Assembly (NCBI GenBank): GCA_029379385.1
Contig: CM055612.1
Location: 16,182,001-16,246,000 of the forward strand
Direction: 5' to 3'
DNA length: 64,000 nucleotides
Source of the DNA: Quillaja saponaria
Taxonomy: Eukaryota > Streptophyta > Magnoliopsida > Fabales > Quillajaceae
The notes under the pieces are model-generated. The model had not been told where the DNA came from and ran no database searches. It saw nothing but the letters and a program-made list of their open reading frames with translations. How positions within the stretch are numbered: the first letter of the stretch is position 1; every line of letters starts with the position of its first letter. Shown here piece by piece: positions 47,801 through 59,800 of the stretch. A program made the translations under genes and the position numbers.

Positions 47801-50800
47801 TGGTCTGTGTATAAATATTTTAAATTCAAACTTTATACAACAATATTAGGCTTGGAACTTCGTAGGATTTTCAGATGTACTCCTTTGATGTTTTAGAATT
47901 GTGCTTATAAGTGATAAATGATAGTAATACTTAAATGATTTATATGACTATTTAAAGTTTAAAGTGTAAGCAACAATATTATTCTATTAGTTACTATTCT
48001 TTTAAAAAAATAATAGTCATGCATGGTACATTTTACATGCTGAAACATCCTTTAAAATAAGTGATCACTCCTTTGATGTTTGAGAATCTTGTTCCAAGGC
48101 ATGATTGCGAACAATTTGCTTTACTAAAATAATTTCCATCCGTGTTATGCTAGGATGGATGGAATCCATGATATGCATGCATGAAATATAATTAACGAAA
48201 CATAGATGAGCCAGCCAAGTATCTGATAAAAGAACCCACTCTGTAAATTAAAGTGTTTACTGCGACTGTTTAATATGTTGAACCACTTTCATCTCAAATT
48301 GTTTCTGTAAAGAATATGCATACCTTTCAACGTTTCAATGCACACACACACACACACACGTAAAAATGTACTGTTCAAGTTACTTTTTTATTTTAAAAAA
48401 AAGGACTGGCCACTAAATTAAAAGTATAATAGCATGAAATCAAATATCTATTTGAAGTTAGAATTGACTTTTGAGACTGAACATTTGACACATTATGGGA
48501 CTTTATTTTGGGTGACTCACATAAAATAATTTGAAAATAAAATTCTCTGCAAATTAAAATTTTTTGGCAGTGGTAAAAAATATGGCAACACTTGTGAAAA
48601 AAAAAAAATTATTAATACGAGAAGAGAAAGAAACCAGAACCAAGAAATTAAGTAACTCATTATACAAAACAAAGAGATAGAGAAAACAAAACAAGGAACA
48701 ACAGCGACTAGGACTGGAGGCTCTCCAACTACAATCATTAGAAAAGAATCGGGGAATGGGGGAGAATATGTTCATGTTTTAATTACCAAATGTTAATGGT
48801 AAAATGAAAGAGAAGGAATTAAAGATTTTTGTGAACCAAAACTTTCTGTCTAATTTATCTTAGATGAGGGGAGGACCCAATTTGAGGAAGATGTACTTTT
48901 GAGTTTCAATGCTTGTAGAGTAGCCTGGTGCCACTAGGCTTCCTAGGCCCTGAATTTAGTGGAATCCAGTTATAATTATAATTTGTAGTTACTATAGCAT
49001 TGACATATAAATCTTATATTTTGAAATTTTGGTCATATGATAGAGTAATGGGTGCTGGACCTTTATCATAATTGATTTACAGGCCCAAAACCATCTGCTT
49101 GGAGTTGTTGTGAAAGCTCCTTCTGCAAATTATATGCAGTACATTGTCCTAGTTGTGAAACCTGATTTGCCATCCACAACGCAAGATGCCTCTAGTGGTG
49201 CTAATTTGCAAGATAAAAACACTGATTTTGGCCAAGGTTACTTTGTGGTACCAAAATCAAAACGTGGCCTTGGGGATGACTATATGACCTCTTCTTCTGC
49301 TCGCAAAGGATCAGGTGTCATCAACATAAAATTACCTCACAGTGCATCTGCCTCTGGAGTAGGTTATGAAGTTAGAGGAGTTGACGGTAAACAGTTTCTA
49401 TGCATTTGCAATAGAAAAATCAAAATTGACCAAGTTGGGCTTCTTGAAGATGTGAACACTTCTGCCTACTCCAAGGCAGTTCAACTGCTGTTGAATTTGA
49501 AATCAGATGGAAAACAATATCCTCCAGCCCTGGATCCTGTGAGAGGTTTGACCATTTCCCATTATTTACATTTCAATTTAATAAAACATTTATTTAATAT
49601 TATGAATTGAGAACTAAGCATAGTATATATTTTTTTGGGGAAAAAAAGCAGATTGGATTTCTAAATCTGATGGACCATTAACTGTAGGGCCATGTAAGAC
49701 TATCTTCTTTCCATGGCTTTAGTAGAATTCATTGTAACAGTAACTGTTAAATAAAATTGAACGAGGAAAAGGCTTGTGGGCTTGTTTGGTATATCAAAGC
49801 CTACACCCATAAGCTTTATTTATAGTAAATAATTAAACATATACTTCCATGTCTAAGCAATCTAGGACTACACAATACATTAATATTATATTCCTGACAG
49901 TAACATATAGGGTGAGATCTACATCCTACCCCTTCATTTTATCTGTTTTGACATTAAATACTTATTTGATAACCAACCTGACATCAAGAAATTGCACTTT
50001 TCATGTTGCTGTCATCATCTGATACTTTTGGTGGGTCGAACAGGAAATGGGGAAAAATGATAGCACTCTTTGTCGTTTTAATTATGTTAAACTATACAAT
50101 TAAAATTATTTTGTTTTCACTGTGATTTTTGTCAACATCTTAGTACAATTCAACAGAAAGATGAATCAAATATGTATATAAATGTATATATGTCTGTTAG
50201 TCTCTCTACATTGTTATATTACCAACAATCAGGATATTTTTTTTGCCATTTACCTTCAGGTATAATGTGTCAAGCCTGCTTCCCTAGTGTTTTCGAGACA
50301 ATACATCAGGGTGAAAATGACACTATGTAGAACTAGACATGCTTCATTAGGGCACGGGATGGCCACTGCGGCATAAGTGCCAGTAGTCTTCCATTGAACT
50401 ATAGAAGATAAAAGATATCCTACTAAATATCTGACAGAGTCAGAAAAGAATTGACTTCACTGTTGATTTCAGAACTGCATCAGAAAGAGATAATATGTAT
50501 TTCATAGAGAATGTAGTTTTTGTTTGCTAACTTCTTGGTATTGTGCAGCTTATGCTGATGCTTTATTTAATAGACTCTTTTAGTTTTGAGTGATTAACAA
50601 ACTAGTATCAACTTTTTATTGCTTGACAGAAGAATGGTTTTTGAATTAGATTAGTGGTTTCCAGCCAACAGCTAAAGGTTTAGTATTTGGATATCTAATT
50701 ATTTTGGAGTAGATTTTTAATCTAACATGCGGATGGATATACAATTTAGACTAGACATGATGTATATCTTTATACCGTAGCAGTTTTTCAATTTGGGATC

Positions 50801-53800
50801 TGGGAACTTGATAAGATAAATCTTGATTTACATACCATGTATTAGCATGGATGTTTCCATTAACTTCCAAATGGACAAAATACCCCACTTAGATATACCT
50901 CTAAAATAAAAGTTTGGATCTTAATTTTCTTTGATGGTTTATGTTGGACTACATAAACCATCGTGTATTAGGAGTCAGGTTTAAGTAATGATCTCTTGGT
51001 AAGAGCATACTTTTGTAGATAAAATGACAAAGATTGAGAAAGAAGAGGCACTAATATAATAAATTTCATTATCGGCAGAATAGATTTCATGCAATTTAAA
51101 ATGCATTCGAGCCATTGAAAAACCACTCAGCTTTATTATCATAAATGGCAAGTCAGTCTCCAGTGATTTGAGAAAGCTTTATGAAGTAATAGGATAATAA
51201 TCATCATACATTATTGTGCTTTCTATATCCTAGTCAGATCAATTAGGTAATCATTTTAATTCCATTCTTCAGAACAATTTTCAGTTGTGGTTAATTGGAA
51301 ACCAAGTTCTTGGTTCGCTAGGTCTAGAGTGGTCTAGAGTATTCGCCAAGGAGACCCTCTTTCTCCTTTCTTTTTTTTCGATTGTGGTTGATGTTTTTAG
51401 CAGCACGGGGTTGACCAAGGTGCAGTTAAGGGCATGAAAATTTGGTTGTGAGAGTGATGGTCTCTCATCTTTAGTATGCTGATGATACGATTCTCTTTCT
51501 TGAGGGAGACATGAATGTTTCAAAAACGTCCTTTATCTTCTTACAAATATTTGAATGTATATCGTGACTTAGAGTTAACTTACCCAAGATTTGTATAGTT
51601 GGGGTTAATTTAAATAGCCATTTGTGAAGTAATTACTCGTCTCTGGTCTATTATATCATTCAAGTATTTCCTTTGACATATTTAGTGGTACCTCTAGATG
51701 GTAGTCCTGATTCTGTTTCCTTTTGTGATCTGGTTGTTTATAAGGTGTCTAAGTGGTTAAATGGATGTAAATGTGCCTTTTTGTTTTTTTTTGTGGGGAG
51801 GGGGTTAGAATTACTCTCTTTTGTCTGTCAAATATTTTCATCTATTACCTCTTTGTGTTTAAAATTCCAGTTAAAGTGGCTAGTATCATAGAGTGTCTTA
51901 TGTAGGATTTTATATAGTCAGGAGATTGTGAGAGTAAGAGGGACCAATTAATTATCTGGGAGATTTGATGTAAGCCTAAGTCAGAAGGTGGTTTAGGTAT
52001 TGATATATTGGTGTCCAAAAACATAGCTTTAGTGGGAAAATGATTATGGCATTTTCCTCAAGAGCCTGATTCACTTTGGCACATGGTGATTAAGAGCGAA
52101 TTCGGTTTTAAACCCAAAACCAGTACAAATATTTCTTATGCTAGCCCTTCAAAGTATATATCCTATTTATTTTCATTATTTTCTCCTCTACTTAATTTTA
52201 AAGTTGGTAGTGGTACTCGAATCTATTTTTGGGAGGATATTTGGATAGGACATGGGTCTTTTGTTGTGATTTATTCGAGATTTTACCGGCTATCAACTCT
52301 CCATTTTACACCAACTTCTTGTTTTTATGTTTTGGAAGGTGATAATGTTGCTTGGAATTTACAATTTTTTAGAGTTTTAAATGAAAATGAAGTTTTGGAT
52401 CTTACTAATTTGTTAGATATTCTTTTCATTAGTCGCTTCCCTAAATATGCTTGATAGAAGCACTCTGTCTCTTGATTCTTTCGGATCTTTCTCTTGTCAA
52501 TCTTTTTATAGTTTTATTTTTTGAAGTCCAGATTCTATTTCATTCCCCTTTATAATTTTATTTGTAAGGCTAAGATTCTAGTTATGGTTAAAGCTTTTGA
52601 TTAGAAAATAGTTCTTAATAGAGAATACTAATAACTTGCTACAAATAAAGAGATTGTTAAATAAAATAAAACGAGGCAAAAGGGCTATAGCTTGAAAGTG
52701 ATCAAAGGCTACACGCATAAGCTTTATTTATAGTAAAAGATGAAACATAAACTTTCACATCTATGCAATGTGGAATTACACAATACCTTAATATTATATT
52801 CTTAACATTCCCCGCAAGATGTAATGCTCAATATTTTACAAGTAAAACCCAATTATCAATCTTAATACTCCCTCTCACTTATAATAACTTTAGAACAATA
52901 GGTTAAGAAGTAAATAGAATGAGAAAGGGTTGTAGTTTCAATCTGTTTGACGAACATCAACCAGCAATATGATGTGAAAAGGGTTGCACCCGTGAACAGT
53001 AACCATGTACTTTATCCTTGTTGGTTGGAAAAAGGCACAGGGGCTGGAACTATAAAAGGAGCACAGCTGGAAAAAAGGCACAATGGGAAAGAAGAGAGGT
53101 ACTGTTGTTCAAAAGGTGTTTGAAAAGGGAAGGAAGGGGTTTAAGTTGTTCATTAGACGAAACAGATAACCAGGATAGAGAAATGAGAAAATAACTAGGC
53201 TTAAATAATGATTGGTTGCAAAGCTCTTTTTTTCCCTTTTTTTTCTTCGTGTGGAGGCTAGAGAAAAGAAAGAAATGATTAGGGTTTTTGAAAATCAGGT
53301 CAAAATTGGGCTTGGATTTCAAATCCGCGTTGATACCATGTTAAATAAAATAAAATGAGGAAAATGGATATAGCTTGAATTGATCAAACCTACACCTATC
53401 AGCTTTATTTGTAGTAAAAGATGAAACATAGACTTTCATATTTAAGCAATATGGGACTACACAACACATTAATATTATTGTGAAAGTTAGAGAAAGAGAA
53501 AACCTAGATATTGAGAGTGAAAATCAGTAGTATAGCATTCACACTGATTATATGAGTAATCAGTGAGTGCTGTACAAGCTAAATCAACTATATTACAACC
53601 TAAATCAAGGCTAGGAATAAGGAAGCTAAATAAGAAAACTGATTACAGACTAAATAAGGAAACTAGTCAACTATTCCAACACTCTCTCTCAAGTTAGAGT
53701 ATATAGATTATGTAATCCAAGCTTATTACATAGATATCAAAGTCGGTTTCTCCCTAAGGACTTAGTAAATAGATCAGCTAACTAGTCTTCAGACTTCGCA

Positions 53801-56800
53801 TAGACTGTTTTGATTGTTATCTAGAAGCTTTTTTTGAACAAAGTGATAATCGACCTCTATATGTTTTGTTCTTTCATGGAATACTGGATTAGAGGCAATA
53901 TGCAAAGTAGCTTGATTATCACATATTTGCTCCATAGGTTGTGAGTGCTGAAATCCGATTTCTTCCAACAAGTGTTTCAGCCAAAACAACTCTAGTAGTA
54001 TAAGTCATGGCTTTATATTCAAATTCAGCATTGGATTTTGCAACGATTGCTTCTTATTTTTCCATGAAATAAGATTTTATCTTAAAAAGACTTAATATGT
54101 TGCAGTGGATCTTCTTCAAAAGAAGAGTCAGCCCAATCTGTATCACTGTAATCCCTAAACAGAAGTGGAGTCATATTTTTTACCCAAATTAGGACCGCGA
54201 CTATATCCTTGAACCAAGATGTGACCATGATTCTTGTACAATAGCTCATTTCCTGTTGCAGTTTTAAGATAATGCAGAATATAAATAACTGCAGTCCAAT
54301 GAGAAGTGCGAGGTTGATCAAGAAACTAATTAACCACACTAGTGGCAAATGCAATATTTGGTTTGGTTACCGTGAGGTAATTTAGCTTACCAACCAAGTA
54401 TCTATATAATTCAGGATTCATCAGAAGCTCTCCTTTTCAGTTACAAGTTTGACATTAGGATCCATAGGAGTATCAACAAGTTTTGAGTCTAACATTCCTG
54501 TATCACTCAACACATCAAGGCAATATCTTATTTGGGAGAGAGAGAGATACCGAACTGTGATCTAACAACTTCAATGCCCAAGAAATATTTCAATTGTCCA
54601 AAGCCTTTGTTCTTAAACTTAAGAGTGTAAGGAAGACTTCAACTGCTGAATGCGAGAACTATGATCACCGGTGATCATACTATCATCAACATACACACTT
54701 AATAGAATTCGGCCATGAGGTGTATTCTTGTAAAAGACGGAGTGATCAACAGAACATCACTGAAGCTCAAAACTGAGAACTTCACTGAATCTTCCAAACC
54801 AGGCTTGAGAAGATTGTTTTAAACCAGATAGAGACTTCTTCAGTCGACAAAACAAGTTACTCTCCCTTTGAGCAATAAATCCAGGAATTTTCCCCATAAA
54901 ATCTACTTCATCCAAGTCACCATGAAAAAATGCCTTTTTGATATCTAGTTGATGCACAGGCCAATCAAAGATAGCAGCAAGAGAAATAAAAACTCTGACC
55001 GAGGTGATTTTGAAGTTTCAGAGTAATCCACATCATAAATCTGTGTGTAGCCTTTGCTACAAGTCGAGCTTTTAAGCGATCAACAGAACCATCAGGATGT
55101 ACTTTCATAGTATATACCCACCGTAAGGAAACCAGGTCCCAAGTGCCATTATTGTGTAAGGTATCCATCTCATCAACCATGGCCTGTCATCATCCTGGAT
55201 GGGCAAGTGTATCACTAGTTGTCTTAGGAATAGAAACATAAGACAAAAAAGAAACAAATGCATAATACGGGGAAGATTATCGATGATAGCTAAGAAAAGA
55301 ATAAATAGGGTAAGGATTACGAGTGAAACGAATACCTTTACGAATAGCTAGAGGTGGACTATCAACATGAGAGTGGTCCGAGGATGAAGTTGGAGTCGGG
55401 AGCATTAGGTACAGCAACAGAGTCTGCAGGAGGATGAGTCGGATTAAGACGATGATAGACCTGCAATGGATGAGCTGTGGAGAGAGATGACTCAGGAGTT
55501 ATAATGTAAAGGACAGGGAAAACATCTGAGATAGTTTGTATGTCAATCAAAGACGAAGAGAAAAACGAAGACTCATAAAAAAAGGTGACATCAGCAGAGG
55601 TGAAATATCAATGATTTTCTGGAGAATAACACTTATATCCCTTTTGAAGACTAGTAAGCTCAAAATGACACATTTAATGGATTTAGCAGAAAGCTTATCA
55701 TGCCCAGGTGTTAGATCATGTACAAAATAATTACAACCAAAAAGATGCAAAGATAAGGAATATAAGGAATGAGTTAGGAATAAAATAGCATGCGGAATTT
55801 TATTATGTAAAACTGTAGACGGCATATGAATAATAAAATAGCATGCAGTAAGAACAACATCTCCTCGTAAACAATGAGGCACATGGATCAACAAATTACG
55901 GGAAGTTTTAATTAAGTGCTTTTTTAACACTCAGCAACTCCATTTTGTTGTGAAGTATGCACATGAGAATAATATTAACGAGCATTATGGCTTTGTAAAA
56001 TGTGAATATTAGCACCAAATTGAGTTTTAATTTTAGCACAAAATTGTTGAAAAATAGAATAACTCTAATCGATGTTTCATTAAAGATAATCATGTGCAAC
56101 GAGAATAGTCATCAATAAATGTAACAAAATACTGATAACTTAAAGTATTACTGACATGACTAGGTCCCCAAATATCATTGTGGACAAGGTGAAAGGGAGA
56201 CTTTACTTTAAAATAACTATGCTTTGGAAAAGAAGCACTTATGTGCTTTCCAAGCTGACAAGACTCACAATCTAAGGAAGACAAAGAATATAAATGCGGA
56301 ACCATCTTCTGGAGTTTAGAGGGGCTTGGATGACCCAGGCAACTATGAATAAGGAGAGGAGACACATCCGAAAAGCATGCTACTGGAGTTGTATAATAAA
56401 GGCCTTGAGACTCATGCCCGGTGCCAATCGTCCGTCTCGTTCCTTGGTCTGTATGACAAAGGAATCATCAATAAATAGAACGGAACAATTGAGGGAATGA
56501 GTTAATTTGCTGATAGATATTAAGTTGAAAGGACATTCAAGAATGAAGAAAACAAAGTCTAAAGGTAAAGACGATAATGAAGAGGCCTAACCGATGCCTT
56601 TGGCAATTGCTTTAGACCCATTAGCTAAAGTAATAGTGGATAATGATGAAGAATTAGTAGTACGAGAGAAAATGTTAGGTTTACTAGAGATATGATCAGA
56701 TGCACTAGAATCAAGTATCCAATTTCTGGATGATGTGTGCTGAGAGAGACAGGCAACAGAATTACAATGAGGAGCTGAGGAGGATTGTTTGGTAGCCTGG

Positions 56801-59800
56801 TATTGTAAAAATTCATCATAATCGGCTGCTGACAAAGAGACATTCAATGATTGATCCTCAAGAGGTGTTAGATTCTCAGTTTAAACTATGTTAGCTGTAG
56901 GGGATGGTCGACCATGCAACTTAAAACAACGCTTTTTAGTATGACTCATCTTGTTTCAATATGAACATTGAAGACATTGTCCACCACCTCTTCGACCCCC
57001 TCGTCCTCCACGATGTGAAAACTGGAAGACCAGGATGGAGTCTCAATTGGTGATACTACCAGAGAAGATGTTCGTAACAACCGAGCAAAAACATCATCCA
57101 TAGAGAGAATAGATGAACCAGCCAAAATCTGATGGCAGACTGAGTGAAGATCGGCTCGGAGGCTATAAAGAGTAAGAATCATAAAAAGTCTATCCTGATG
57201 TTCTTCCTGAGCCGTAACACTAGTGGTCACAGGTAATAACTCTGCAAATTCAGCTATAACATTCTGAATTTTACCCAAAGAAGTAGGCATATCCTGATCA
57301 AGTTATCTCAAATTCAACATATTAGTAACCACAGAGTAAAAACGTTGATTATCATTGGAATAAAGTGCTTTGGCCTGTTTCCACAAATCTAAACAAGTTT
57401 TGTAAGCCCGAAAAATCTGCAAAAGTGAGGGTGAAAGGGTTGCCCATAGCAAACTACATAACTGAGCATCAATTTTCTTCCACATAGGTTGATCTTTTTC
57501 AGGAATTTCAGTTAGGGTTTTAAATAAATGGTCTTCATGACCCTGACCGATAAACCATAATTCAACCGAAGCAGCTAATGACAGATAATTAGAACCCGAT
57601 AATTTTTCAGTAGTGATAATAGGATTACCGGAGAAGGCAGATGTAAAAATGAGATTTAGGAACAGCAATATAGTCATCAAAAAGACATACCTATTTGTCA
57701 ATGAGAAACACGTTTGGAATTTGAAAAACAGTAGTAAAACAAAGAAAAAATACTCAGAAAAAGTGAAATACCAAGTTGTTAGACTCAATACACCGTGATG
57801 GAGGGCTCAAATGGGTGCGTGGATTGGAATCAGGAGGATGAGTCGGCTCGGTCAGAGGACCAGGTTAGAGTAGACGCTGGCGCGTGGGTGGCATGTGGCT
57901 CGACAGACATAGTGTAATGGCGGTGCGTGTGAGCTCCAACGAGGCCGAGATTCTAGTGGTAGGTAAATTGAAAGATTTTGGTTCTGATGGTATGTGCGGT
58001 GTCAAAAAATAAGGCTGGGTAGTCTGAGAACTAACAACACTGCCCCTGTTTATGGAGAAATTCGTCACTGGAAAGAGGTGCAACAAGAAAAAAAAATATA
58101 TATAAAGGCACTGCTGGAAAGAGGTGCAGCAAAAAAAGAGGAAGGGGTTTTTTCTAACCTAGTTCTAATAACATATGAAAGTTAAAGAAAGAAAAAACCA
58201 GATATTGGGAATAAAAATCAGTGAGTATAGCCTTCACACTGATGTTATATTTATACTATATGAGTGAATGCTGTACAAGCTAAGTCAATTATATTACAAC
58301 CTAAATCAAGGCTAGGAATAAGGAAGTATAAATAAGGAAACTGATTACAGACTAAATAAGGAATTTAGTCAACTATTCCAACAATTATATTCCTAACAGA
58401 GACCTTCAAAGGCTATATCTCTTATATTTGTGTGCTGTGATAGAATTGTGAGACCAATTAGCATCTATTTCTTCATTGTTCTATTATTTTGACTCTTTGT
58501 TGTAGACTATTTGACATTTTCAGTATATCTTGGGTTTGATCAGGTCTTTGCATGAGTTTCTGCTGACTCTTTATTGAAGTTTTTAGGGAAATAAGGATGT
58601 CAAGTGTTTGTGGAGATGTGCTTTCTTTGCTGTGATTTCGGGTGTATGGTTGGAATGTAATGTAAGGGTTTTCTGTGATTGTTGTCTTCCAGGTGATCTT
58701 CTTTGTGATAAGATTGTCTTCTCCGCTTCTCTTTAGATTTCTACTTCAGGAGCCTTTTAAGGTGTTTCTTTAGTCAATATGCTAAGTGATTGATGATTAT
58801 TATTGTTTTAAGATAGTGTTTTTATTTATCATTTTTGTATATGCTTAAGAGGACTTCTTGTCTCCCATATACTTCTTTCTTTCTTAATAAAATCTCTTTT
58901 TCTATCAAAAAATATTTTAATTCCTAGTGCTTCTCTTGCTGTCATTTTCCTTTCTTGCTGTATGGCACCTAATCTCATCAATCTTTCTGAACTATCAAAT
59001 ATGAAGTCCTTGTATACAAAGGTTAAAGTGATAGCTTTAAGTCTCAATGTCCTTTTGGTAAAATTTTTTTTCTTTCCAGGAGAAAAGGGATTTTGCTTTG
59101 TTGTTTAGATTTTTATTGCTTAGATCTAAGATGAAATACACTTCATCAGAGCTATTGTGGGATGCAGTATACTAATTAATTCAGATGATCAAATGGCCTT
59201 TGGCCTAATGGTTATAAGATGTATCCATGGTTTAGGGTTAAAATCCTAATGATGCAGGTAGGTAAACATCAAAGTTGGACAAACAGTGTAGAATATCTCC
59301 TTCCCTGTCTGTGTCTATATATTGGCAAGAAGAAAATGTGTTATTAATATAACATGTCTTAAAATGATTGGCAAGCATTATTGTTTTAAGCTTGCATTTT
59401 TATTTATCATTTTTGTATATGCTTAAGAGGACTTATTGTCTCCCATGTACTTCTTTCTTTCTTTCTTAATAAAATATCTTTTTCTGTCAAAAAAATATTT
59501 AATTCCTAGTGCTTCTCTTGCTGTCATTTTCCTTTCTTGCTGAAGGTTCAGAACCTATGGCACCTAATCTCATCAATCTTTTTGAACTACCAAATATAAA
59601 GTCCTCATATACTTAGGTTAAAGTGATATCTTCAAGTCTCAATGTCCTTCTCTCTCTATATATATATATATATTTTTTTTTTTTTCCCTTTCCACGGAAA
59701 AGGGAATTAGTTTCATTGTTTGGAATTTTTATTGCTTAGATCTAAGATGAAATACACTTCATCAGAGCTATTGTTGAATGCAGTATACTAATTAATCCAG

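Larger units (their letters stand above)
45615..49082 (+). other. SKI2 intron 18 (3468 bp)
   Basis: Donor GTGAGT, acceptor TTTACAG. Contains a minus-strand LINE remnant (about 45980-47600) split by a hAT-type MITE. 47600-49080 is AT-rich with a (CA)n run at 48342-48359 and no recognised element. Confidence 0.9.
53479..58383 (-). mobile_element. Copia retrotransposon (4.9 kb), complete but degraded
   Basis: LTRs 53479-53681 (203 bp, TGTGAAAG...CCAACA) and 58174-58383 (210 bp, TATGAAAG...CCAACA), differing at roughly 10 percent of positions. Perfect target duplication ATTAT at 53474-53478 and 58384-58388. Minus-strand order: 5' LTR (right), degenerate tRNA-Met primer site, gag, protease, integrase, RT, RNase H, polypurine tract (complement of CTCTCTCTCAA at 53682), 3' LTR (left). 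This is the Ty1/Copia order. It sits inside the right LTR of the TRIM. Confidence 0.95.
52655..58398 (-). mobile_element. TRIM-like LTR element, one LTR interrupted by Copia
   Basis: LTRs 52655-52807 (153 bp) and 53339-53478 plus 58389-58398 (150 bp). The internal region 52808-53338 has no protein-coding homology. The primer-binding site is the complement of GCGTTGATACCA at 53327-53338, i.e. TGGTATCAACGC, abutting the right LTR, so the element reads on the minus strand. A purine tract (complement of TTCCCCGCAA) abuts the left LTR. Target duplication GAGAT (52650-52654) and GAGAC (58399-58403), one mismatch. Without the Copia insert it is about 834 bp, the size and layout of a terminal-repeat retrotransposon in miniature. 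Inserted in the LINE. Confidence 0.87.
51264..58913 (+). mobile_element. 5'-truncated L1 LINE, split by nested LTR elements
   Basis: Left part (51264-52654) encodes degraded L1 [15 protein letters not shown], then [53 protein letters not shown], and [19 protein letters not shown] before zf-RVT. Right part (58399-58913) continues zf-RVT and the C-terminus ([24 protein letters not shown]) and ends in a 3' tail, AATAAAATCTC...ATCAAAAAAT. An 11-bp target duplication ATTTTAATTCC flanks the whole (51253-51263 and 58914-58924). Truncated at the RT domain, as is usual for LINEs. Many stops. Confidence 0.88.

Noticed and set aside
49110..49610. A separate 166-codon gene
   Set aside because: It is SKI2 exon 19. 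The true exon starts at 49083 after TTTACAG and ends at the 49545 donor; the rest is intron read-through.
59201..59246. A functional tRNA gene
   Set aside because: A- and B-box-like motifs exist but no acceptor stem or anticodon arm can be folded by eye, and the spacing is too short.
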